Shown: positions 35,316 through 46,300 of the stretch, piece after piece
How the letters are laid out: every line of letters begins with the position of its first letter
Position numbering within the stretch: position 1 is the stretch's first letter
NCBI GenBank assembly: GCA_018398585.1
Contig: JAGTTD010000026.1
Location: 1,431,001-1,495,000, forward strand
From: Simmondsia chinensis
Lineage: Eukaryota; Streptophyta; Magnoliopsida; Caryophyllales; Simmondsiaceae
Length of the DNA: 64,000 bases
Direction of reading: 5' to 3'
Position numbers and translations under genes: made by a program
Notes under the pieces: generated by a model
What the model saw: the letters and a program-made list of their open reading frames with translations, nothing else
The model's database searches: none
Told to the model about the DNA's origin: nothing

Positions 35316-36637
35316 CTAAGGTGTGGCATTCTGCAGTGTTGTGGGTGGTCGTTTGGTGATAAGCGCACCAACTATCTTTTTTGTCTTTGGAGTTTTTTGG
35401 CTGCTCTTTTTTTTTTTTGCTAGCAGCAGTCGTGCGGTTTCTGGTGGGATTCGAGTTTTAAAGAGGGACTTGCGTCTTTTTGGTGGGCGGGTATTTTTTG
35501 GCGGTGGCTTGGAATTCTCTTTTGGTCCTAGAGAGGTCCCTACCTGAGCTACTTCAGGTCTTGGGGTTACTTGCATCACATCCTCAGTGGTAATATACTT
35601 ATTAGCTTTGCGCCATAATTCATCAATTGTCGAAGGTGGTCCCTTGGCCAGTGCAAATTTGAAATTGGAGTTCTACAATCCGTTTATAAAGGCGGTAATA
35701 GCCGTTTCATCAGAGAGGTTGGCGACGTCGATCATGGCACGTGTGAACCATCGTACATAACTCCTCAAGGGTTCGAACTCATTATGTTGTAGCTTGAGAA
35801 GATGCGCAGCTGTCTTTCTTCTTCTTTTGTTGCTTTCGAAATGATGCACAAACTGCTCTGAAAGCTCTGAAAATTCGTCAATGGATGAGCCAGTGAGAGA
35901 GGCGAACCAATTTTGTGCAACTCCCTTGAGGGTAGCTGGAAAGCATTTACACCATATATCATCCCCTACATCTTGTAGGTACATTTGCGCCATAAAACCA
36001 GCCAGGTGGTCCTCAGGATCTTGAGTCCCGTCAAATGAATCAATATTAGGTATTTTTACCAAAGAGGGCACCAACACGCCGTCACCGGATCCCATTAGAA
36101 CTCCGAAGTTAAGCGTGCTTGGGCGAGAGTAGTACCAGGATGGGTGACCTCCGGGGAAGTCCTCACCCTCAGGTTGGGGGTATTGGGAAACATCCTCTCT
36201 TCAGGTTAATACCATGAAGGGGGAAGGCTGCGTACACCCCCCCTCCCCAAAGACCCTGCGTAAGCGGGAGCCCTTGAGGCACTGGCTATCCCTACAGGTG
36301 CCAAGAGAAGTTGGGACGTAAAAGGTGAATGAGTTCCTAGTACTGGAGGCGTTATTACTGACCCGATAGCCTTCCTGTGGTTTCTGCCTATGTGGTCATG
36401 GTAAGTGCTCGTACTGGATTCGGTAACTGGGTTTTGGCTTTGAGTCGGGGCGTGTCGGGAGGTTCTGTGAGTGGCGATGAATTGGCTAGGGTCTGGGACC
36501 CTTCCGGTGTCATTATTCGTCATTTGCTCAAAGAACTGGCCTATTTGATGTTGTAGTTGATTGAATTGTTCTTGGGTCACATAACCTGGATTGTGGCGTT
36601 CCCTGTTGGGAGTCATGGAATGACTAGTACTTGACAT
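35316..36637 (-). pseudogene. gypsy element 2 gag, split by a SINE
   Basis: The ATG at 36637 opens MSSTSHSMTPNRERHNPGY. The gag domain resumes at about 36060 after the SINE and is open to 35673 (DPEDHLAGFMAQMYLQDVG, CFPATLKGVAQNWF). The Cys-rich C-terminal part (35579-35316) is frameshifted near a T-run at 35409-35419. Confidence 0.83.
36061..36300 (+). mobile_element. 5S-derived SINE copy inside gag of element 2
   Basis: The 5S rRNA-like head (ACTCCGAAGTTAAGCGTGCT, GTGACCTCC) is followed by the family body (AAGGCTGCGTACA, GCGGGAGCCCTTGAGGCACTGG). Sequence on both sides aligns to uninterrupted gag of element 1 (21200-21260), which fixes the insertion. Short flanking similarity CCAAAGAG/CCAAGAG may be the target duplication. 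Confidence 0.85.
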
Positions 36638-36655
36638 GGGAAAGTGTTAGTGCCC

Positions 36656-36673
36656 TTCCCACAGACGGCGCCA
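36656..36673 (-). promoter_or_regulatory. Primer-binding site of gypsy element 2
   Basis: The minus strand reads TGGCGCCGTCTGTGGGAA, two bases inside the 5' LTR. Confidence 0.78.
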
Positions 36674-36675
36674 AT

Positions 36676-36971
36676 TGTTTCGGGGTTTTTTGGTTGGGAT
36701 CTTTTAAGGGAGAATCGGGCTCAAGTTCTTTGTCTTCTTGTTGTAATTCTTGCTATATTTATAGTAGATGGGGATGGGTTTGTTGGCGTTATGTAGGAAG
36801 AAGTCCCACCTAGGGGTGATGGAGAAAAGAGTACCGCCTAGGGGTGATGGAGGAAAGAGTACCGCCTAGGGGTGATAAGCGGTTTCCAGGAGGGTTTCTT
36901 TGGCGTCTTTAGTTTAGTGCTATTGGGCTAGGGTTGCGGTAAACACTCGTTCGTTGGCGTTCCTCTTAACA
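36676..36971 (-). repeat. Right (5') LTR of gypsy element 2, 296 bp
   Basis: Same length and termini as the left LTR. TATAAATA on minus at 36756-36763 is the likely promoter element for gag-pol. Confidence 0.92.
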
Positions 36972-37439
36972 TTAATTAATATTTTAAAAATATTTTATTT
37001 CAATAATTATATATTTTATTTTGCTATAAAATATTTTCAAAAATGTGATATTTCTCTATGAAATTATAGGAATTTAATTCCGGTGGCCACTTCTTAGGAA
37101 ATATGTAAAAAAATATTTGGTTGCTAGAATGTGAAGTAGAACTTTTTTGGATTTTTACATAATTAATTATTAGATAATATTCATAGAGGGTTTTACATAA
37201 TTAATTAACTAAAATTAAATATATAATTATTAAAATAAAATTATAGTAAAATATTAATTAAAAAGTAGATATATTAGCATATAAGAAACAAAATTTAATA
37301 ATTATTATTTATAAGTTAATAAATTTATTTAGAGTAAAATAAAATATTATATGAAAGAGGAGTAGAGGATTAAGATAAAACTTGAATAAAAATTTTACCA
37401 TTGATGTAAAAAAAAAAAACAATGAATAAAAGCAATGAA

Positions 37440-37515
37440 AAAGTAGGTATAAGGGGATTCGAATCCACGACCTTGAAAAACTTGTAAAAGCACCCTTACC
37501 ACTAAACTACTAATT
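37440..37515 (-). other. tRNA-like Pol III box pair in right foldback arm
   Basis: On minus, TAGTTTAGTGG fits the A box and GATTCGAATCC the B box. It is the inverted counterpart of 23998-24060 and keeps a B box closer to consensus. Confidence 0.5.
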
Positions 37516-37785
37516 TCATTATTCATCTAAATATATATATATATATATTTATATATAATATAAATTAAAAAAATTTAAAATAAAATGAAAATAAAATTTA
37601 ATATGTTACACGACGTTCCGAACATCGTGCAACGAGTTTTATACCTTGTAATCCATTCGAAATGGCGTACAAAAGGTCGTGAACAGTAAGCTATGTTAGT
37701 TTGCTAAATATTTTCAAATTTGTGATATTTTGCTAAATTTTTTTTAAAGTGTGATATTTTGCAAAAAAAGTCAAAATTTTATTTA

Positions 37786-39300
37786 TATTAACTGAGTAAA
37801 AATGCTAATGTTGGAGCAAAAAAATAAAGTAATTGCTAATTTAAAAATATTAAATTATTTTGATATTAGTATTTTTTATTCTAGCAATATTATTAGCCTT
37901 TTTAAATGATGGGGCAAAATTGTTACTATTAAAATAAAATAACAGTTTTGAAGGTAATATTATTGCATTTATTATTTATAAGGTATATTATTATTTTACT
38001 AAAAATAATAATTTTATTATGATAATACTAACTTCCTTTTAAAAATATAGTAGTTGTTTCTTGTGCGATGCACCGCGAAAGTCTAAATTTAGATTTTAAG
38101 TTATAATTTATTGTATAGAGTCGAACTAATATATTTTATTTGAAATAATATTATAAGTTAATTATAATCGCTACTAAATTATACTGAATAAATTATGACT
38201 TTTGAAAATTATTTTTTAATAGGATTATCTAATTAATTGCTTAATCGTTTATTGATAATAAAATTATGCAAAGAACACTTTTATATTTTGTTATTTTAAA
38301 TATTATTGTTGATGTAATTGAAAGTGCACAAATATTTCAAGGTTTAGTTTCATTACTTATTTAGAAAATAATTGTTATATTATATTATTGTATATCTCAT
38401 GACCTGAAAAAAAAATATTATATTAGAAAGATAATTTGTCAAAATATTTTCTTGAAAACTTTGTCATTTTTAACCTTCTTAATATTTTTGGCCTTTTATC
38501 TTACAAATGGTCTTTTAATATTGCATAAAGATAATGTTTTTAATTTTATTCAAAACTTATGTTTTTTTATCTTGCCAATTATCTGCTATTTTTAAAACTT
38601 TTAATATAATTCTTTTGCCAAATATATGTAGTAGAAATTCGAAGGATAAATGTTACACCTCGATATATTATAGTTGGATATTGGTATAGGCATCGAGAGA
38701 TGAACACCAACTTGCTTTAATAGCCTCCTATCCTATTGCGGGAAAAGACCAACCAAAAAATTAACCATGAATGCTAAAGATATAATCAAAAGAGATTTCA
38801 AAGTTACTTCATATTTCATAGTAAAAAAACCAAAAAATAGCAATGAAAATAAATTAAATTCTTTAAAGACTGCACTTAATCGAGATAAAATAAAGGATAA
38901 ATAAAATAGTAGTCATTTCCCGTGTGATGCACGGATGTTGTTATATTTTAGAGTCATACATTTTTATCTGTATATAAAATCATATTGAATAAATCTCGTA
39001 ATAGTTATAAATTTGTACTATAGGCTCATAATTTTTGATAATTTCATTCTTATTTTAATTTAAAATTTTGGCAAATATTATTATATATATATACAAATTT
39101 AATAATTTACTAATAAAAAACTCCTAAAATATATGTCCCATTATAGAAGAAGTGCACCCCTCCTTTCCACCCCTGAAATCTATGTTATGTTAACAACTGG
39201 ATAAAGAGGGTGAAGAGGGAGAGAGTAGGTTAATATTCTACCTTTATTTGAATATATTTATTAACAAGGGTAAGGGTAAGTAAGGGTAAATGTGTCACCC
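37786..39300. other. AT-rich intergenic DNA with Helitron-like end motifs
   Basis: No gene. Two related motifs, TTGTGCGATGCACCGCG (about 38059-38075) and CCCGTGTGATGCACGG (about 38920-38935), would on the minus strand be a short hairpin followed by a ...CTACT end. This resembles plant Helitron 3' ends, though the canonical end is CTRRT. Confidence 0.35.
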
Positions 39301-39308
39301 TTATTTGA

Positions 39309-39455
39309 CAACAACAACAACAACAACAGTCCCAGTGTCTCACGGGCTCCCGCAAAAGCAGAGTCTGGGGGGTAGATGTATGCAGCCTTCCCCCTTTCGA
39401 GTGAAAAAGAGGCTGTTTCTGAGGACCCCCAACCTGAAAATCTTGTCATCCTGGA
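39309..39455 (-). mobile_element. 5S-derived SINE family, truncated copy (no 5S head)
   Basis: On minus: body and tail only, ending in a (TTG)n tract (plus ACAACAACAACAACAACAGT). Contains the CACTGGGAC and GCGGGAGCCC-type words of the family. The head is lost, a usual 5' truncation. Confidence 0.7.
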
Positions 39456-39489
39456 AGCATTCACCCTTGTTTGACAATTAGGCAAAGGG

Positions 39490-39775
39490 ATAAGAGTAAA
39501 GATAGTTATAGTTTTTTTGATAAATATCGGCACAGCCGAGGTACAAACAGGCAACTCGAAAAGACGAGCCCTTAGCCACCCCGTAAAACAGAAGTGGGAA
39601 CAAAAAGAGGCTAGAACAAACAGGGAACAAATAGACACCAAAAGCAAAACACCCAAACAGAATACAACAGACACCAAGCACAGGCCAGACAAGACGCGCA
39701 AGAACAAGCTCAGACATGGATCCCAAATAAAGAAAAACTAAATGAAAAAAAGGGGAAACAGGAGCAACCTCATTT
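39490..39775 (-). mobile_element. LINE 3'-end fragment
   Basis: Read on minus: a T/G/C-rich 3' untranslated-like sequence ending CGGCTGTGCCGATATTTATC followed by an A run. It has the same character as the ends near 42376, 52176 and 54541. No RT sequence remains. Confidence 0.5.
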
Positions 39776-39920
39776 AACAAGCAAGTCTGCCGCCCTAATT
39801 TTTATAAGAAATCATTATAGGGATAAATAAGAAATTGATGTTTATGTTTCTTGAAATATCCTAATTTGTTTTAGGAGTCATGGCTGGCATTTTGTGAGTG
39901 ATTGATGTAGAAAATGAAGG

Positions 39921-39954
39921 GTGTGGGTGTGGGTGTGGGTGTGGGTGTGGGTGG
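39921..39954. repeat. (GTGTGG)n minisatellite
   Basis: Five perfect GTGTGG units plus a partial one. Not a plant telomere motif. Confidence 0.95.
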
Positions 39955-40043
39955 TTAATTTTTTCCCATTTTTTATTTCTTTAAATGGTTAGAATTTTAG
40001 GGATAGAAGATTAGGATAGTTACCAACTTCTCAATAAAATATA

Positions 40044-41029
40044 ACTAGTTTTTTTTCCGTGCAATGTAGAGGTAGTATACGCGCTGTACGTTTTTTATTT
40101 AGCTGTGAAAATGTGCATTAACCAAAACAAATACTATGTAAGTTTTACAAAACTTACACTGTAGTAGGTATGCAACTCCTTTTACAAACGATCGGAAACA
40201 TAAAGCCAAATTAGCTTATTATCGTATTTGCCTTCAGTGCTGTGTCCCGTCAATTTTCTTCGGTCCCCTACATTGAAAATATGTTGTTTTAGATCGTAGC
40301 ATTTCCTTTAGATTAGTAAAACATGATTTGTTACTTACCTCGATATTTAGTGCATCTGTGTTATTTATGCTGTTATTTGTTAAGTATTTTGGCTATCTGC
40401 CGAATATTGTTATTTTTATTTCAGTTCTCTGTCAATCCCGAACAACAACCTTGATACATAACCTATTGTGCAAAATACGAATTTAATATATTGATGAGAA
40501 GGCTTGTTTTGAGATTAAATTGGAGAACAGCGCATCTCAAATTGGAACAATCGGACCTTGAGGAAAATGTCATTAACAATTAGTTTGAAAACATTATGTT
40601 CTCAAATTCTAATAGATGATTTTAATTAATATTAGATTTCTTAGAAATCAACGACTAAATATTATTAACAGTTAGTTTAAAAAGATTATATTCTCAAACT
40701 ATAATTTATGAGAAGGCATTTGGACCCAAATTGGAGAAGAATGCATCTCAAATTGATAAAAATCTTACCATAAGAAAAATATCATTAACAGTTAGTTTGA
40801 AAATATTATGGTCTAAATTCTAATTGCTGATTTTAATTAATATTAAATTTCTTAGAGATCAACAACAAAATATCATTAATAGTTAGTTTGAAAAAGATTA
40901 TGTTCTCAAACTTTAATTCATAAGAAGGTTTATTTTGGCTTTTAGTAAATTGTGGGGTTAGGATTCATGAGAAGCCTTGTTTTAAAATTTGGTGAGTGGT
41001 GGGAATGGAAAACTTTACTATAATATAAG

Positions 41030-41040
<11 letters not shown>
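40044..41040 (-). mobile_element. Candidate non-autonomous Helitron
   Basis: On minus the left end reads TTGCACGGAAAAAAAACTAGT followed by T, as for a Helitron 3' end (CTAGT inserted before T). The right end near a TA-rich stretch reads ACTTATATTATAGTAAAG, similar in style to plant Helitron 5' ends. No Rep/helicase gene. The hairpin is imperfect and the 5' TC is not definite. Confidence 0.35.
40496..40923. repeat. 214-bp tandem duplication
   Basis: Two diverged copies, 40496-40709 and 40710-40923, sharing GAGAAGGC, AAATTGGAGAA, GCATCTCAAATTG and TTAACAGTTAGTTT. Lies inside the candidate Helitron. Confidence 0.8.

Positions 41041-41056
<16 letters not shown>
41028..41056. repeat. (TA)n microsatellite
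   Basis: Alternating AT with one interruption. Confidence 0.9.
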
Positions 41057-41065
<9 letters not shown>

Positions 41066-41908
41066 AAAGATAATATAGAAGATTTAATAATATTTTATAT
41101 TCTTAAATATAAAATAAATTATTTATTTTTAATATTTATTATTTAATTTAGTAATCGTATTAAACATTATTTTATATATGCATATGTATTTATGTATAAA
41201 TAGATATAAAGTTATTTGCACTAGAGTTTTTATACTTTGTCTATTATATGAATTTCCTTATACTTTCAATTGTCAACTAAATTTTATAGAATTTATATTG
41301 CATCAATTTAATTCAATAATTAAATTAAAGTTAAATTAATAATCTAATTTTTAACTAGACAATCATGCCATATGCAAGAAACTTAATTAGTACAAATTTA
41401 TATTGACATAATTTAAACCAATAGGTGACAAGAACCTTAGACCCTAAACCCTACAAAACCACAAAATCGATATAATGTAACTCATAAGTTCAACGACTAA
41501 ATTAATACGATGGATAAATACAATAGCTTTTACATAAATAAGCTTAGATATATATATTTTTTTATATTTAGCATTTTCATTATTAGCATTAGAAAATACT
41601 GCATAAATCTATTACATATATAAGTTCAACACCATCATATATATAAGAGGAGCGAATCCTGACATTTCAATGTAATGGACGGCCAAAATTTGTTGAACAT
41701 TAAAAAAAAAAGAAATTTACGACCCATACTCCTTCATGATCAGGTAGAAAGAAAGAAAGAAGAAGGGAGAAATTTTTTTTTTTTTTTATACTCAAAAAAT
41801 CTTGGCCGTAAATTGTTATTTTTTTAATATTTAACAAATTTTGGCCTTCTATTACAATGGAAGGCCAGGATTCGTCCCTCTCACACTCTCACCCTCTTAA
41901 AAGAACGC

Positions 41909-41964
<56 letters not shown>

Positions 41965-42140
41965 AATGATGGTTAAATGAAAAATTAATTATTAAATATA
42001 TAAAATAAATATATTTAGCGTCTCTCTTGTGTTTATAAGTCCTAAACCTAGACCTGACCATCGAGTCAGATTCAAGTTAACATCGATTCAAGTCAAGCTC
42101 GAGTACAAATTGACCATAAATCAGGTAAAGTCAATATCAG
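41057..42140. other. AT-rich intergenic DNA, including (TA)n at 41912-41962
   Basis: No gene. The TA run of about 25 units is flanked by two inverted matching stretches (GGCCAAAATTTGTTGAACATT near 41682 and AATATTTAACAAATTTTGGCC near 41824), which suggests a small MITE around 41640-41880. Confidence 0.45.
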
Positions 42141-42376
42141 ATCGGGTATATAGCATCTTTGTTGTCTTTTATAAGCCTTGGAAAGCCCAGCACTCTTTTG
42201 AATGTTCCTTCCTTATCATCTTTCAAGTTTTCAGCCACACTTTTAATTTATCAAGTTTCATTATTCGTTATCTTTTGGGTCTGTTCTGTAAGTCTCCCGG
42301 TTTCGGGATTTTCAGGGGTTCGTTTTGCCGAGTTCCCTGTTTTGTTGCGGTTTTGCCGTTAATTACCAAAAAAAAA
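42141..42376 (+). mobile_element. LINE 3'-end fragment with A tail
   Basis: T/G-rich sequence ending GCCGTTAATTACC followed by about ten As, the style of plant L1-type LINE 3' ends. No coding part remains. Confidence 0.45.
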
Positions 42377-42960
42377 ATATATATAATAAGTTATACAAAA
42401 TTTTACAAACTATATTATTTAAGTAGCATAAAGTTTTAAAATCTCATGAACCGGGTAATATTTACTGAATTTTGGCATATTTTTGTTAAAAAACACATGT
42501 AGTCAAATAATTATTTTTTATAAATAAGTTAGATAAAAAGATTAGATATTTTCCTAATGACTTGTTAGGCATAGTTGGGAAGGATTCTCTTTTATTTTTG
42601 CCTTTTGCTTTAAATTTACCCCAATTTAAATAAAAATTATAAACAAAGAGGCATGTCCGGCTAAACTATAAAAAAAATTATTTTTTTATTTCTGGTGCAC
42701 TTTTTTGTAGAAATACTTATGTAAAATTAAAAATTTTTATTTTTTCGCCTCTAGTTCAGCTTTAAAAGAAATTCATTATTTTTCTGATTCTACTTTAAAA
42801 AAATAGCTTCTGCTTTTATTTTAAAATAATTTTCTGTACTTTCTAAAAAAAAAAAAAAAGCAATTTTCTTTCTGGACCAAGCACCACAAAAAATAAAGTT
42901 CCTAACACCCCAAGAGCCGCCTCCTAAGTAGCGCCCCCCCCCCCCCCCCTCTTCTCTTTA

Positions 42961-43097
42961 GGGCTGTTTCTGAGAAACCCCGGTGTCAGAAGTGCAACAC
43001 AAAGACTTTCCAAGAGATCACCCGTCTTGGTACTACTTTCACACAAACACGCTTAACTTCAGAGTTCTAATAAGATTCGGTGCTTGCATGTTGGTAC
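42961..43097 (-). mobile_element. 5S-derived SINE copy keeping mostly the 5S head
   Basis: On minus it starts GTACCAACATGCAAGCACCG and continues through the 5S-like head to a GTGTTGCAC word, the 3' end of plant 5S rRNA, then stops inside the SINE body. It lies about 250 bp upstream of the permease start codon. Confidence 0.75.
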
Positions 43098-43296
43098 TTT
43101 AAAAATTAAAAAATATGTAAAAAAATATAGACTTTTTTCTTTTTTTTTTTAAAGAAAAACTTGATCAAACAGACCCTTTAGGAGTTAATTTTAAGACCCG
43201 ATTTTCAGTTTCAAAAAATTAAAAAAAAAATAATACAAAAAAAATCCTTAACAAATAAAACATTTTTATTTCCCTATTTAAGCCTTGAAACTCTCT

Positions 43297-43303
43297 TATA
43301 AAA
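43297..43303 (+). promoter_or_regulatory. TATA box of the permease gene
   Basis: TATAAAA 53 bp before the ATG, allowing a short leader. Sequence between it and the ATG is pyrimidine/A-rich without upstream ATGs. Confidence 0.6.
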
Positions 43304-43355
43304 CCCTCACCCCTTAACTTCTCTTCTTTCTCATACACCCATCAAAAACATAGAA

Positions 43356-46300
43356 ATGGGCACTAACACTATGACTTCCAACGTTTCGTATATCGAACAA
43401 GGCCCGCAAAACGATGCGTTTCACGTAACCGATAATACCCTAGACGACGACGGGCGACCCCGAAGAACCGGAACAAAGTGGACTGCTAGCGCGCACATAA
43501 TAACTGCGGTGATAGGGTCGGGGGTGCTATCGCTATCGTGGGCGATAGCCCAACTGGGTTGGGTCATAGGACCGGCGGTATTGGTGGCATTTTCTTTTAT
43601 TACGTACTTTACTTCTACTATGCTGGTTGATTGTTACCGTTCCCCTGACCCTGTTCACGGAAAGCGCAACTACACTTACATGGATGTTGTCCGTGCCAAT
43701 TTAGGTACGTTCGTTCACTTACATGAACCGGGTAGCAGTAACGGTTAACGGTTTGTTTTTTGGATTGCTGTTAACAGAGACCGGTTAGTAGTTAACAGGA
43801 GCATGTAACAAAATGCCCATAATGAGGGTGTCTCAATTGGTGGCGTTTTCTACCCATGCGGTCATCGCCGAGGGGTCTGGAGTTCGATTCTTACTGAGAA
43901 TATACTCATGACTTACTTGCTCATGGGGTTTGTGGGCTGTTCTTATGGGCCGAAGTCAGTTGGGGCAACCCAATCCCTCGTTATCAAAAGGGGCATGTAA
44001 CAATAACAGTTAGATGTGAGTAGTTTGATAGCTGTTATGATGTGAGATTTTGGTAAAAAAAAAAAAAAAAAAAGTTAGCAGTTAGCAATTAACGGGAACA
44101 AGTAGCAGTTAGCAGTTTGGGTAACCGTTATAGAAGTGTTTGATAAAAAGTTAGCAATTAGCATTTTATAGGCAACGGTTTGAGCAGCCAAAATGGTGAT
44201 GTGAAATAAACTAGCCGAACGGATCAATACATCAAATCGACATAATTTTTTGGAAAAGGGATCAAGAAGGGCGGAATATTTATTATATATATAAGAAGAG
44301 TAACATCTTTAGAAAATGATAGGAGGAAAGATTAACACGTTTTGAAAAAGTAATGACATTAATTTTATCAATAATTATCACGGCATCTTTCTGGTCACCT
44401 ATGTTGCAGTTAATGACTTTCTTGTTTTCTTAAGCAAATTTACACTTCAGGTACCATTACATTTCTCAACCTACTGAATTCTATTAAAAGATACCGAGTG
44501 ATAAATTTTAAATCTTAAAGTATCTAACAATAAATACTTAAATTTCATAGTAATCTCGTACTAAACTCGTGTTGTATGCTTAATGATATGCTGTCTCTTC
44601 GGGGACATCCGATAAAATTGAAACGATACAAAGAAGATTAGCATGGCCCCTAAGCAAGGATGAGACGCACAAGTTGAAGAAAAAATGTTTGATGATGTAC
44701 TTCAATTTTGGCACATACTCTTCACACTGCCTTTTTTCCCATACTTTATATATTGTATTAATTTAATTTATGTACTTTTAACTATATTAATTTAGTCTCT
44801 ATATAATTCATATTGTGTCAATTTGATCCTTAGAGTAAAATTTATGTTAAATTATCAATGATATTTTTAATGGTCAATGGTTTGACTATGGATTCGATTA
44901 AATTGAGTCAAATGATGAATTTATAGTAGGTTACTTGCATCTAAATTAATTGTGACTATTAAAAATTATAGCAATAACTTAACTAAAATTTGACAAAAGG
45001 ACCGAATTGACACAACATAAATAGAAAAGGGACTGAATTGACGCGATTAAAAGTATAAGGATTAAATTGACACAATTGCTAAAGTATAGAGACCTTTGAT
45101 GCAAATAACCCTATAATCTATGTATAAAATGCACATGATATAAAATTATAAAAAGCATTATTGCATTAATATCAATATGTATATCCTATAAAACATATAT
45201 TATATGCTCTAAAATTATTAGCTTCTTGTTGAATATATTTTGTGACATATAGGGTACCAACACACAAGTATCAAATCTCATTAGAACTTCGAAGTTAAGC
45301 GTGCTTGGGCGAGAGTAGTACCAAGATGGGTGACCTCATTGGAAGTTCTCGTATTACACCCCGTAGGTTGGGGATTCTTGGAAAGAACCTCTCTTCAGGG
45401 TAGCACCTTGAAAGGGTGCCTACATCCACCCCTAAGGCCCCGCTTATGTGAGAGCCCTTGAGGCACTGAGTCTGTTGTTGTTATTGTTGTATTGTTTTTA
45501 GCCAAAGGTTCTAGATTTAAATTCTTCGTGCACGTCTTATTTATTAATACAAATACGCTTTTTTTTGGACAGGCGGTAGGAAAGTACAGCTATGTGGGTT
45601 AGCTCAGTACGGGAACCTCGTTGGCGTTTCCATCGGTTACACTATCACGGCTTCTATTAGCATGGTGTAAGTCGTTTCCCAAAGTTAATAATTCCCTTTT
45701 CTTTGAAAAACGGGGAGTTTATTACTTACTTATCTTAAAAGTTTAAATATTTATCACATATAGGTACTTTTGACATTTTATATGTACGATAAGATGCTCT
45801 TGAGATATGAAAATATTGATCACTTGGGTATAGAATCTGGCGACTTTTATTGGAATCTAATAAGTCTCCGCCAAAAATCATTGATATAGCATATGATTTT
45901 GGCAATACGTAATTGGCACAACAATGTTTTGAACGAGTGCTCGCCCAATTATGAAAAAATTTCATGATTCCAATGGGAGGTACTTACAAAATCGTGTGTC
46001 ACGTTAGCAATTCTCGATAAAAAAATGTCATATTCTAGCCGCCGCCATCTATATATTGCCAAAGACATACAACAACAATAACAGACTCGGTGCCTCAAGG
46101 GCTCCCGCCTAAGCGGGGTCGGAGAGGTGGATGTATGCAGCTTTATCTCTTCAGGGTGTAACCCTGCCGAGAGGCTGTTTTCGAGGACCCCAACCTTATA
46201 GGGTTGGCAACACGAGGACTTCACAGGAGGTCATCCATCCTGGTACTACTCTCACCCAAGTGCGCTTAACTTTGAAGTTCTAGTATTATCTAAACAAATT

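Larger units (their letters stand above)
24254..36971 (-). mobile_element. Ty3/gypsy element 2 (Tat-like) with extra antisense genes
   Basis: Two 296-bp LTRs (24254-24549, 36676-36971) flanked by a perfect 5-bp target duplication TTAAT (24249-24253, 36972-36976). Organisation is identical to element 1: minus-strand gag-pol, plus-strand F-box-like gene, 62-bp array, ~80-bp array and second plus-strand gene. A hand count gives about 17 differences between the LTRs (near 6%), mostly transitions, so insertion is not recent. A 5S-derived SINE has since inserted into gag. Confidence 0.94.
23685..37785. mobile_element. Foldback (long inverted-repeat) element split by gypsy element 2
   Basis: The sequence from about 23685 to 24253, continued after element 2 from 36977 to about 37025, is matched in inverted orientation by about 37215-37785. 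Shared blocks include GCTAATATATCTACTTTTTAA against its reverse complement near 37265, and a Cys-tRNA-neutral tRNA-like stretch in both arms. Without element 2 this would be a ~1.4-kb element with ~600-bp arms and a ~190-bp loop. No transposase frame is visible, so it is non-autonomous. The arms have diverged, so it is older than the element 2 insertion. Confidence 0.72.

Noticed and set aside
39921..39954. Interstitial telomere repeat
   Set aside because: The unit is GTGTGG, not the plant TTTAGGG.
44593..44690. Active U6 snRNA gene
   Set aside because: Several substitutions in conserved positions, a divergent 3' end, and no upstream plant snRNA promoter elements.
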